Below are positions 9,575-16,977 of a DNA stretch of 64,000 nucleotides, one piece after another; positions within the stretch are counted from its first letter, which is position 1; each line of letters starts with the position of its first letter. The stretch lies in the NCBI GenBank assembly GCA_964462035.1, contig CAYXAP010000012.1:90970-154969 (forward strand), written 5' to 3'. The position numbers and the translations under genes are program-made. The notes under the pieces were generated by a model, which saw only the letters and a list, made by a program, of their open reading frames with translations, made no database searches and had not been told where the DNA came from. Source of the stretch: UBA1660 sp964462035. GTDB taxonomy: Bacteria; Myxococcota_A; Polyangia; Polyangiales; Houyiibacteriaceae.

Positions 9575-10732
9575 TCAAGCGGGGGCGGGGTCTTCGGTGT
9601 CGGAGGAGGGCGGGTCGAGGTAGTCCACCTCTTCGCCGCGGAAGGTCTTCAGGGTGTGCCGACCACCCTCGCTCGCCACGATCGTCGCTGGGCCGATGGG
9701 CACTTTCCCACGACCATTGGGCGTGTCGCAGATGAGCTTGGGCAGAGCGATGCCGCTCAACCTTCCTTGGAGCCGTTCCATGATGTGGATACCCGTCGAG
9801 ATCGGGGTCCGTAGGTGGCCGGTGCCGCGCACGACGTCGGCCTGCAGGAGATAATAGGGGCGAACGCGCCAGCGGACGAGCCCCCGGAAGAGAGACTCGA
9901 GCGTGTCGGGGTCGTCGTTGACCCCGCGGAGGAGGACCGACTGGTTCATCACGGGCAGCCCATGGTCCACGAGCATCCCGCACGCTCGCCGACTTGCCTC
10001 GCTCAGCTCCTTCGGGTGATTGAAGTGCGTCATCACCCAAACGGCCGGGTGGCTCTCACGCAGCACGCCGCAGAGCTCGCTGTCGATCCGCTGGGGGATC
10101 GTCACCGGCGCGCGCGTCGCGATCCGGATCGTGTCGAGCCAGTCCATCTCGCCGAGGCGCTCGAGCAGTCGCCGAATGCGGCCGGTGCCCATCACCAGCG
10201 GATCGCCGCCGCTGACGATGACCTCGCGCACCTGGCGGTTCTTCTCGAGCCACTGGAAGGCCTCTTCGAGCTTCGCGAGCGAGCGCGGCCCGCCGCCATC
10301 GCCCACCATCCGCGATCGGGTGCAGAAGCGGCAGTAGACGGCGCAGCGATCGGTCGCCAGCAGCAGCGCGCGGTCCGGATACCGGCAGACCAGGTTCGGC
10401 GCGACCTCGTTGGCCTCTTCGCCCAGGGGGTCGCGCAGATCGCCCGGGACCTCTTCGGCTTCTTTGGCGCTCGGGACGAACTGGCGCCGGATCGGGCAGC
10501 TCGGGTCCTCGCGATCGATGAGCGAGAGGGTGTGTGGCGTGATGGCGATGGGGAAGCCCTCGGCCTCCGCCCGGGTCGCACCGGCTCGCTCGTCTTCGCT
10601 CAGGCGCAGCGCCGACTCCAGATCGGCGAGGGTCCGAAGCGCGCTCGACGCCTGCCAACGCCAGTCGTCCCAGCGCTCCGAATCCGCGGGATCGCGAACG
10701 ATTTCGAGACCCCTGGAAACGAACGGACGCAT
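9575..10732 (-). CDS. Lysine 2,3-aminomutase family radical SAM enzyme
   Basis: 385-aa radical SAM/PLP enzyme that shifts an alpha-amino group to the beta carbon, most simply L-lysine to beta-lysine. C130-x3-C134-x2-C137 (CAVYCRFC) binds the [4Fe-4S]-SAM cluster; VSGGDPLV is the SAM-binding GGE-like strand; NGRGKVPIGP holds the PLP lysine. The C-terminus stops soon after this (RGEEVDYLDPP...), lacking the Cys-x-Cys-x2-Cys zinc site of clostridial KamA. Start ATG 10732 fits a TATGGT hexamer 8 nt upstream and TTGCCG 16 bp further. Beta-lysine derivatives are osmolytes, which would fit the ectoine genes, but no beta-lysine acetyltransferase (ablB) is adjacent; an EpmB-like role cannot be excluded. 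Confidence 0.88.
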   Translation of the reverse strand: MRPFVSRGLEIVRDPADSERWDDWRWQASSALRTLADLESALRLSEDERAGATRAEAEGFPIAITPHTLSLIDREDPSCPIRRQFVPSAKEAEEVPGDLRDPLGEEANEVAPNLVCRYPDRALLLATDRCAVYCRFCTRSRMVGDGGGPRSLAKLEEAFQWLEKNRQVREVIVSGGDPLVMGTGRIRRLLERLGEMDWLDTIRIATRAPVTIPQRIDSELCGVLRESHPAVWVMTHFNHPKELSEASRRACGMLVDHGLPVMNQSVLLRGVNDDPDTLESLFRGLVRWRVRPYYLLQADVVRGTGHLRTPISTGIHIMERLQGRLSGIALPKLICDTPNGRGKVPIGPATIVASEGGRHTLKTFRGEEVDYLDPPSSDTEDPAPA

Positions 10733-10740
10733 GGGCCGGA

Positions 10741-10768
10741 ACCATAGCCCCCAGCGCCGCTTCGGCAA
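10741..10768 (-). promoter_or_regulatory. Putative leaderless promoter of the aminomutase gene
   Basis: On the minus strand TTGCCG (10768-10763), a 16-bp spacer and TATGGT (10746-10741) precede the ATG at 10732 by only 8 nt, so transcription would start at or next to the start codon. Confidence 0.5.
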
Positions 10769-10937
10769 GGATTTACAAGGTCGATCCGCCCCCGCCCTGT
10801 GTGCGGCTGGAAATGGGGGCTCTCGGCGTGCGGATCCACATGCAATTGGACCCTTCTGCTGGCACTTCAACGGACCTTGCGCTATCAGCCAGCCGTCTTT
10901 ACCGCTTTACAGCTTTTGCTGGAGGGAAGTGTAGAAA

Positions 10938-12707
10938 ATGGCCGCCATCGACCCCCGTCCTTTCGATGTGGAGTACCTCGAGAACCCCAGCCAGAGCGAG
11001 CTCCGTGAGCTGGCCCTCGAGCATACGCCCTGCGTTCAGCAGTCGGCCGTCGGGAGCATCAACAAGGTCTCCCGGAACAAGGCCCGGATGGCCAAGTTCA
11101 CCTACATCATCGACGAGCGCGGTGACGCGGCGCCCTGGAGCGCAAACGTGATCGATCCGGCCAAGGCCAAGGAGATCATCGCCCGCCAGGAGGCCTACAT
11201 CGCCGAGAAGGGCAAGCTCATCGCGGTCGACGGCTACGTCGGTCTCGGCGAGCGCGCGTTCGGTGCCACGTGGCTCTACACGGTCGAGGGCGCGAACATC
11301 GCTGGCATGCAGCAGGTGCTCGCTTTCCCGCGGGAAGACGTCGAGCCCAAGGACGCGCTCGCCCAGCCCTTCAAGCCGACCTTCCGGCTGGTCTACACGC
11401 CGAACCTCTTCCTCGACGACATGCCGGGCCGCCAGGCCATCCTCGTCGACCTCGAGAACTGGACGACCTACGTCATCGGAGCCGATTACTTCGGCGAGTC
11501 GAAGAAGGGCGTGCTCCGCATGCTCAACATGTACGTCTACCAGGAGGGCGGCCTCGTCCTCCACGCTGGCGCCAAGGCGGTCACCAAGACCAGCGGCGAT
11601 CGCGTGACGATGACGGTCATGGGCCTGAGCGGCACCGGCAAGACCACCACGACCTTCTCGAAGCAGGGCGAGATCACCGAGCCGATCCAGGACGACATGG
11701 TCGCCCTGTGGCCCAAGGGTCAGCTCTCGATCACCGAGAACGGCTGCTTCGCCAAGATCGACGGCCTGCGCGCCGAGACCGAGCCCGTCATCCACGCCGG
11801 CTCGACGAACGGTGACGCCTGGCTCGAGAACGCCTTCATGAACGAGGACGGCACCTTCGACTTCGAGAAGGGCGTGCTCAGCCCGGCAGAGGTCGGCCGC
11901 ATGAAGGACATCCTCCTGGCGACCGGCGCCGATGCCGCGAACCTCGAGAAGTACGTGGCCGGTGAGGTCACCGCCGCCGACGTCGTCAGCGACGCCGGCG
12001 TCCCGGACGACGGATGGGACTTCGTGAAGTGGACCCAGAACGGCCGCTCGATCATCCCGATGAGCGCCATCCCCGGCGCCGCCAACCTGAGCGACATCCC
12101 CGAGGTGAAGTCGATGGGGATCCTGAACCGGGACGAGGGCGCCGACGCCGCGACCCCCGGCATCCTGCGCTTCACCTCGCCGGAGCAGGCCGCGGGCTTC
12201 TTCATGCTCGGTGAGACCTCGAAGACGAGCGCCGCCGGCAAGGAGCGCGGCAAGACCCGCTCGCCCTTCACCCAGCCCTTCTTCCCCGGAAAGCACGGCC
12301 TCCAGGCCGAGCGCTTCGCCGAGCTCGCCGGCACCATGAACGGCGTGGCGATGTGGTTGATGAACACGGGCTACGTCGGTGGTGACAGCCGCGACGTGAA
12401 GGCCGGCAAGGCGCTCAAGGTCAAGATCCCCCACTCCTCGGCCATGCTCGAGGCGCTCCTCTCGGAGAAGATCAAGTGGACCAAGGATCCGGACTTCGGC
12501 TACGAGGTCGTCGACGTCGACGCCCCGGAGAACGCCGAGCTCGTGGAGAAGGTCCCGGCGGAGATCCTGCAGCCGAAGCGTTTCTTCGAGCGCACCGGTC
12601 GAATCGACGAGTACACCGCGTGGGTCGGCCAGATGAAGGCCCAGCGCCGCGAGTTCCTCGAGAAGTACGACGTCTCCGAGCCGATCGTACAGGCCACCTG
12701 TGCGTGA
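10938..12707 (+). CDS. pckA: Phosphoenolpyruvate carboxykinase, ATP-type, divergent
   Basis: 589-aa cytosolic gluconeogenic enzyme converting oxaloacetate plus nucleotide triphosphate to PEP and CO2. The kinase loop VMGLSGTGKTTTT and the downstream QDDM and ENGCFAK segments are those of ATP-dependent PckA; the GTP-type ACGKTN loop is absent. The protein is longer than E. coli PckA (540 aa) and rather divergent outside the active site. ATG 10938 has GGAGGGA at 10921-10927, about 10 nt upstream. It is divergent from kamA across a 205-bp region. The 3' end overlaps the next lipoprotein gene by 8 nt. Confidence 0.93.
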   Translation: MAAIDPRPFDVEYLENPSQSELRELALEHTPCVQQSAVGSINKVSRNKARMAKFTYIIDERGDAAPWSANVIDPAKAKEIIARQEAYIAEKGKLIAVDGYVGLGERAFGATWLYTVEGANIAGMQQVLAFPREDVEPKDALAQPFKPTFRLVYTPNLFLDDMPGRQAILVDLENWTTYVIGADYFGESKKGVLRMLNMYVYQEGGLVLHAGAKAVTKTSGDRVTMTVMGLSGTGKTTTTFSKQGEITEPIQDDMVALWPKGQLSITENGCFAKIDGLRAETEPVIHAGSTNGDAWLENAFMNEDGTFDFEKGVLSPAEVGRMKDILLATGADAANLEKYVAGEVTAADVVSDAGVPDDGWDFVKWTQNGRSIIPMSAIPGAANLSDIPEVKSMGILNRDEGADAATPGILRFTSPEQAAGFFMLGETSKTSAAGKERGKTRSPFTQPFFPGKHGLQAERFAELAGTMNGVAMWLMNTGYVGGDSRDVKAGKALKVKIPHSSAMLEALLSEKIKWTKDPDFGYEVVDVDAPENAELVEKVPAEILQPKRFFERTGRIDEYTAWVGQMKAQRREFLEKYDVSEPIVQATCA

Positions 12708-13095
12708 GCGGCTCATCGCCCTGGCGGCCCTCGGCCTGATCGGCTGCGCGTCGTCCCCTCAGCGCTCGGCACCGGCGGACACCGCCACCACCGAGGCCGC
12801 CCCCGCCGATGACGGCTCGGGCGGTGAAGGTGCCGAGCCGATGGTCCAGCAGGAAGAGGTCGGCGACGACTCGGTCCAGCTCATGGACGAGCAGGGCCTC
12901 GCGATGGACGCGCTCGGCGAAGCCCTCGAGCTCGCCAACTGCGACGACGCCTTCGGTCACCGCGACGCGATCTGCGATTTGAGCGAGCGAATCTGCTCGA
13001 TCGCGGAGGAGCATCCGCGGGCCGCAGAGCGTTGCGAAGACGCGGAGTCTCGGTGTGCGAACGCACGTGAGCGCGTCTCCGACGAGTGCGACTGA
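12700..13095 (+). CDS. Small Cys-containing lipoprotein (131 aa)
   Basis: GTG start at 12700 inside the last codons of pckA gives a clear lipoprotein signal (LIALAALGLIGC). The mature protein has a Ala/Thr/Glu-rich spacer followed by a helical domain with six or so Cys in C-x6-C..C..C..C patterns (CDDAFGHRDAIC, CSIAEEHPRAAERC), suggesting a disulfide-linked helical hairpin in the periplasm. This Cys-helical pattern recurs in myxobacterial lipoproteins of unknown role. Cotranslated with pckA, but there is no obvious functional link. Confidence 0.75.
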   Translation: MRERLIALAALGLIGCASSPQRSAPADTATTEAAPADDGSGGEGAEPMVQQEEVGDDSVQLMDEQGLAMDALGEALELANCDDAFGHRDAICDLSERICSIAEEHPRAAERCEDAESRCANARERVSDECD

Positions 13096-13107
13096 GCTCC
13101 CGAAGCC

Positions 13108-13170
13108 CTCGGCGAACCGTCGCTCCCAGGGGGTGAGCCGTCGAATGCCGGGGGCGAGCCGTTGCGTGGT
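13108..13170. promoter_or_regulatory. Three 21-bp direct repeats, candidate AraC operator
   Basis: Cores GCGAACCGTCG (13112-13122), GTGAGCCGTCG (13133-13143) and GCGAGCCGTTG (13154-13164) are spaced exactly 21 bp, two helical turns, 74-126 bp upstream of the esterase start. The middle core is identical to one at 60610-60620 beside the AraC gene at 59824-60549, so this is a candidate binding array for that regulator. Confidence 0.6.
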
Positions 13171-13237
13171 CAAGTTACTGGAATTCCTCGTGATTCATTA
13201 GTTGGCGCCACCGTGGTCGGCCTGATATTCGTCGATC

Positions 13238-14167
13238 ATGGTCGCGCTCGTACCGCGCTCGCTGCTCGCTCCCGCGCACCCTGCGGGGACCTGGCGTGCG
13301 CAGTGGCTGGTGAAGCTGCTGCGGGCGAGCGCGCGGCACACCGCCGGGGAGCTCGCGCCCGCCGAGGCGCGGGCACGGCTCGAGCGGCTCTCGCTCCTGG
13401 CGCCGACTCCCGCGGGGGTCCGCCGTCGGCGCGCCGAGCTCGCCGGGATGAAGGCTCGTGTCTTCCGTCCCCGCGACGTGGACGGCAGTCGGGTGGTGCT
13501 CCACCTGCACGGGGGCGGCTACGCGCTCTGCTCGGGCCGAACGCACAAAGGCATCTTGGGCGATCTGGCGACGGCGACGCGGCACGAGGTCTGGGCGGTC
13601 GACTATGCCCTGGCGCCCGAGCATCCCTTTCCTCGCCCCATCGAGGATGGCGTCCGCGCGTTCGAGGCGCTCGTCGCCGAAGGTGTCGCGCCGGAGCGCA
13701 TCATCCTCAGCGGCGACTCCGCGGGCGGCGCGCTCGCGGTGGCCGTCACCCTGACCCTTCGAGACATGGGTCGGCCGATGCCGGGCTCGCTCGTGCTGCT
13801 CTCGCCGTGGGTCGACCTCGGCGTGACCGGCGTCGATCGGGGAGAGGACTACCTCGTCCCGGATCTGATGGAGCGCTTCGCGGAGCATTACCTCCAGGGA
13901 ACCTGCCCCACGAACCCGTTGGCTTCCCCGGCCCGGGCGGATCTCAGCGACCTCCCGCCCATGCTGGTCCAGGCGGGCGGGGTCGAGGTGCTGCGCGATC
14001 AGATCGAGGGCTTCGCGCGCAACGCGCGGGCCGCGGGCACCGACGTGCGGCTCGAGGTCTGGGACAACATGTTCCACGCCTTCCACGGGTTCCCCTTCGT
14101 GGTCCCCGAAGCTCGGGCGGCGTTCGCGTCGATCGGTCGCTGGACCCGCGCTCGCCACACCCGGTGA
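13238..14167 (+). CDS. Alpha/beta hydrolase, hormone-sensitive lipase (acetyl-hydrolase) type
   Basis: 309-aa cytosolic carboxylesterase. H91-GGGY forms the oxyanion hole, S161 in GDSAGG is the nucleophile, and the Asp and His of the triad lie in the C-terminal third (VEVLRDQIEG; DNMFHAFHGF). This is the alpha/beta hydrolase_3 (HSL) family acting on short acyl esters, acetylated compounds or lactones. ATG 13238 is preceded by an AT-richer stretch (13170-13230) and by three 21-bp repeats that may bind an AraC activator. Followed by a CCCGTGAA hairpin. Substrate not predictable. Confidence 0.9.
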   Translation: MVALVPRSLLAPAHPAGTWRAQWLVKLLRASARHTAGELAPAEARARLERLSLLAPTPAGVRRRRAELAGMKARVFRPRDVDGSRVVLHLHGGGYALCSGRTHKGILGDLATATRHEVWAVDYALAPEHPFPRPIEDGVRAFEALVAEGVAPERIILSGDSAGGALAVAVTLTLRDMGRPMPGSLVLLSPWVDLGVTGVDRGEDYLVPDLMERFAEHYLQGTCPTNPLASPARADLSDLPPMLVQAGGVEVLRDQIEGFARNARAAGTDVRLEVWDNMFHAFHGFPFVVPEARAAFASIGRWTRARHTR

Positions 14168-14207
14168 GCGTCGCTCGCTGACGCTGATGGGGTAGCCAGC
14201 CCAGTGG

Positions 14208-14237
14208 CCACCCCCGTGAACCCAAATTCACGGGTGG
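14208..14237 (+). terminator. Hairpin downstream of esterase gene
   Basis: CCCGTGAA (14213-14220) pairs with TTCACGGG (14227-14234), extended by CCA/TGG across a 2-nt bulge, loop CCCAAA. It lies 40 nt after the esterase stop. No T-run, so efficiency is uncertain. The half-site TTCACGGGT recurs at about 14288-14296. Confidence 0.45.
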
Positions 14238-14356
14238 GTCCAAGAGTGAACTGGGTCCGTGTTGCCCCACCCTGGAATCGGTCGGTTTTCACGGGTTTCT
14301 TGTTGCACACATGTGGGTCTATGTAGGGTGGCACGACTGCTGCTTCGAGGTCTGCC

Positions 14357-14893
14357 ATGTCGTCTCTCCCCACCCATCTCGCGTGCCTGGCCCTGGTGGC
14401 CGCCGTGCTGGCGTCACCGGCCATCGGTGAGGCGCAGCGACGCGCTCGGCTGGACGCCCAGGTGGGCGCTCACGTCGCCGAGGCCGCCGGCGAGCGCGCG
14501 GTGCGCCCGGTGACGCGGCTCCACCTCTCCGTCGAAGCGGCTGGTCCGCTCGAGGTCGGTGTCTACGTGCAGGCAGTGGCCCGCGAGCTTCCACTCAAGT
14601 CTCCGCTCTTCGGCGGCGGCCTCTCGTTCGCGCTCCGTCCCGAGATTGCGGTCGCGCGGCTTCGCCCCCTGATCCAAGCGAGCGCAGGCTATGCGGCATT
14701 GCCCGGCGATCAGATGCGGAGCTACGGCACCTTGGATCTCGCGGTGACGGCCGGCCTCGCGGTCGAGCTCACCGATGTGGTCGCCCTCGAGGTCCGTGCC
14801 GGTCACCACTGGCTGCTCGGTCTCCCGGATGCGGCCACGCTCCACCACCGCCATTGGTCGGCCAGCGGCGGGCTCAGCTTCACCTGGGAGTGA
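14357..14893 (+). CDS. Small outer-membrane-like protein (178 aa)
   Basis: Signal peptide of about 27 residues (ALVAAVLASPAIGEA, AxA-type cleavage) followed by alternating hydrophobic/polar strands (LHLSVEAAGPLEVGVYVQAV, IAVARLRPLIQASAGYAAL, LAVTAGLAVELTDVVALEVRAGHHW) ending in a C-terminal aromatic-containing strand LSFTWE. This is compatible with a small eight-strand beta barrel or periplasmic beta protein. No enzymatic motif. Isolated gene; the upstream 190 bp hold the esterase hairpin and a TATGTA-like element. Confidence 0.65.
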   Translation: MSSLPTHLACLALVAAVLASPAIGEAQRRARLDAQVGAHVAEAAGERAVRPVTRLHLSVEAAGPLEVGVYVQAVARELPLKSPLFGGGLSFALRPEIAVARLRPLIQASAGYAALPGDQMRSYGTLDLAVTAGLAVELTDVVALEVRAGHHWLLGLPDAATLHHRHWSASGGLSFTWE

Positions 14894-14900
14894 GCCGCCC

Positions 14901-15182
14901 TCAGTCGGCGTAGGGATCGGGGTCCGGCTCCGGCCCCGGGCCGAGGTCGTTCGCCGGCTGCGATCCGTCGTCGACGCAGGTGCACTCTTCGATCCCGCCG
15001 CCGTACTCGTGGCAGACGATTTCGTCGCAGTCGCTGTTGCAGGGGAGCACGGCGCAGCTCGCGTCCGCGATCTCGCCGCGCGGCGCGTCGCCACGTCCGA
15101 TGGCGTCGCGGTCGGGGCCTACGCCTTCTTCCGTGCAGCCGAAGGCCAGTAGGGTCAGGGTCAATGCAATGGCTTCTCTCAT
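14901..15182 (-). CDS. Cys-rich small lipoprotein (93 aa)
   Basis: ATG 15182 with GGAGG five nt upstream and a lipoprotein signal (TLTLLAFGC). The mature part has seven Cys in a compact C-x4-C-x3-C-x4-C...C-x-C arrangement, then an Asn/Pro/Asp tail (GPGPEPDPDPYAD). Likely a disulfide-knotted surface or periplasmic peptide. Unknown function. It is divergent from the ECF sigma gene across a 120-bp region dominated by a long dyad. Confidence 0.7.
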   Translation of the reverse strand: MREAIALTLTLLAFGCTEEGVGPDRDAIGRGDAPRGEIADASCAVLPCNSDCDEIVCHEYGGGIEECTCVDDGSQPANDLGPGPEPDPDPYAD

Positions 15183-15221
15183 CGTGTCCTCCGCGGCGGG
15201 GGTGTCGCCGTCCGTGAAGGA

Positions 15222-15303
15222 ATGACCCCCGAGGCACCACGAATGGCTCAGGGGCGGATGAGGGCGAGAAAGATTGAGCCATTGGGGGCGACTCGGGGGT
15301 CAT
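15222..15303 (+). promoter_or_regulatory. Long nested dyad covering the sigma factor start codon
   Basis: ATGACCCCCGAG (15222-15233) is perfectly complementary to CTCGGGGGTCAT (15292-15303), and inside it AATGGCTCA (15242-15250) pairs with TGAGCCATT (15275-15283); the two stems are separated by symmetric 8-nt arms that can partly pair. The outer stem includes the first two bases of the sigma ATG. As RNA it would hide the start and ribosome site; as DNA it could be an operator. Confidence 0.65.
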
Positions 15304-15925
15304 GTTGACTGTGCCTGCCACCGACCCCGACCTGGCGATGCGTGACGACATCGCCTCGGTGCGTCCCCTTCCGGTAGCTCCAGCGGACCCCGAGCTGGTG
15401 GACCGCTGTCTCCAGGGCGAGCGCTGGGCGGAAGAGGCGCTCTACCGCAAGCACGTGCATCGGGTGAGCGCGGTGGTCGCCCGGATGCTCCGGCACGGGC
15501 CCGACGTCGAGGACGTGGTCCAGGACACTTTCGTTCATGCGCTCGGGCGGCTCGAGAGCTTGCGCGATCCGAGCAAGCTCGAGCGCTGGCTGATCACGCT
15601 CGCGGTGAATCGGGTCAAGAAGCGCTTTCGTCGCCGCAAGCTTCGCCGCCTCCTCGGCCTCGAGCGGAGCTTCGACGACGAGGGCCTGGCGCTGCAGGCG
15701 AAGGCCGACTGCTCGCAGGAGGCGCGTGCCGAGCTGATGCTGCTGGACCGAGCGCTCGACCGAGTGCCAGCCGTCGACCGCATCTGCTGGGTGCTGCGGC
15801 GCGTAGAGGGATATCCGATGGCGGAGGTCGTGACGACGGCAGGATGCTCGCTCGCGACGGCCAAGCGCCGCATCGCGCGAGTCGACGAGACGCTCGCCCA
15901 CATGCGTGCGGAGGAGTCGCGATGA
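15302..15925 (+). CDS. ECF RNA polymerase sigma factor (207 aa)
   Basis: Extracytoplasmic-function sigma factor with region 2 (residues about 30-105: LVDRCLQGERWAEEALYRKH, DVEDVVQDTFVHALGRL, LERWLITLAVNRVKKRFRRRK) and region 4 helix-turn-helix (about 140-200: LDRVPAVDRICWVLRRVEGY, VVTTAGCSLATAKRRI). It directs polymerase to its own regulon, presumably including the next three genes, with which it overlaps by 4 nt each. The ATG at 15302 lies in a strong dyad; a start at 15338 is possible but would shorten region 1. First gene of a four-gene operon with its FecR-type anti-sigma. Confidence 0.92.
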   Translation: MLTVPATDPDLAMRDDIASVRPLPVAPADPELVDRCLQGERWAEEALYRKHVHRVSAVVARMLRHGPDVEDVVQDTFVHALGRLESLRDPSKLERWLITLAVNRVKKRFRRRKLRRLLGLERSFDDEGLALQAKADCSQEARAELMLLDRALDRVPAVDRICWVLRRVEGYPMAEVVTTAGCSLATAKRRIARVDETLAHMRAEESR

Positions 15926-16977
15926 ACCCGAAGGAGAGCCTGCGCGAGCGACAGGACGAGGTGCGCGTGGGTCGCATGTGGCGTGCGATCGAGGCGCGCC
16001 GGCGGCCCGAGAAGCGGCGGCATCGCGCTGCCTTCATCGCGGCGACGATGGTCGCGGCGGCGGTGTCGGTGGCGGTCTGGCTCTGGCCGACGCCTGCACC
16101 GGAGGGGCCGCTGACCCTGGCGGAGACAGAGGCGCCGGTGCCCACGGCGATCGAGGCGGAGCGTACGCTCAGCTTCGCTGACGGCTCCCGAGTCGCGGCC
16201 GGCGAGGGGACTCGGCTCGACCTCCTCGAGAACACGGCGAGCGAGCTCGCGTTCGCGCTTCGCCGAGGCGCGGCCCACTTCGAGGTGGAGCCCGGCGGAC
16301 CGCGCCGCTGGCGTGTCGCGGCCGGCGAGGTCGAGGTCATCGTGGTCGGCACCGTCTTCGACGTGGAGCGCTCCGACGAGAGCGTGACGGTGAGCGTGAG
16401 CCGTGGCGCGGTGCGCGTCCGTGGCCCTGGGGTTCGCGACGGAGAGCAGCGCATCGAGGCCGGTGGGGAGCTCGTGGTCGAGCCGCCCTCCGTGGACCCA
16501 CCCGCGGTCGAGGAGCCGGTGGAGGAGCCGCCAGAAGAAGCGCCGGCCACGGTCGTGGTGGCGCCGCCCGCACCGCCTCCGAGCGCGCCGGAACCACCCT
16601 CCGCGCGCGAGCTCCTGGCGGACGCCGACGCCGCGCGAGCGAGTGGCGACGTCCGCGAGGCGGTGCACCTGCTCGAACGGGTGTGGCGTGAGCACCCTCG
16701 GGACTCTCGCGCACCGCTCGCGGCGTTCACTCAAGGGCGGCTCGAGCTCGATCGACTCCACGATTCCGCGGGGGCGGCCGCGACGCTGGGGCACGCACTC
16801 GAGCTCGGGCTGCAGGCGCCCCTGCGAGAGACGGCGCAGGCGCTTCGGATCGACGCCTGGGGGCGCACCGGGGACCGAAGAGTCGGTGCGGCGGCGGAGC
16901 GCTTCGTCGCCGACCATCCCGAGAGCGAGTACCTCGACGACGTGCGCCGATGGTTGCCCACGGAAGGCGAGCAGTGA
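15922..16977 (+). CDS. FecR-type anti-sigma regulator with helical-repeat C-terminus (351 aa)
   Basis: Probable membrane anti-sigma partner of the upstream ECF factor (ATGA overlap). A short cytoplasmic N-terminus (1-35) is followed by one membrane helix (about 38-55), a FecR domain in the periplasm (about 75-185; TLSFADGSRVAAGEGTRLDL, VGTVFDVER, VSVSRGAVRV), a Pro/Glu-rich spacer and a C-terminal TPR/tol-pal-like helical region (about 230-350) ending ADHPESEYLDDVRRWLP. FecR proteins relay envelope signals to ECF factors; the usual TonB-receptor partner is replaced here by the secreted barrel protein that follows. Confidence 0.85.
   Translation: MNPKESLRERQDEVRVGRMWRAIEARRRPEKRRHRAAFIAATMVAAAVSVAVWLWPTPAPEGPLTLAETEAPVPTAIEAERTLSFADGSRVAAGEGTRLDLLENTASELAFALRRGAAHFEVEPGGPRRWRVAAGEVEVIVVGTVFDVERSDESVTVSVSRGAVRVRGPGVRDGEQRIEAGGELVVEPPSVDPPAVEEPVEEPPEEAPATVVVAPPAPPPSAPEPPSARELLADADAARASGDVREAVHLLERVWREHPRDSRAPLAAFTQGRLELDRLHDSAGAAATLGHALELGLQAPLRETAQALRIDAWGRTGDRRVGAAAERFVADHPESEYLDDVRRWLPTEGEQ

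Noticed and set aside
10860..10884. TGGCAC followed by TTGC upstream of pckA, resembling a sigma-54 promoter
   Set aside because: The spacing is 11 nt instead of 5 between the GG and GC elements, so it does not fit the -24/-12 geometry.
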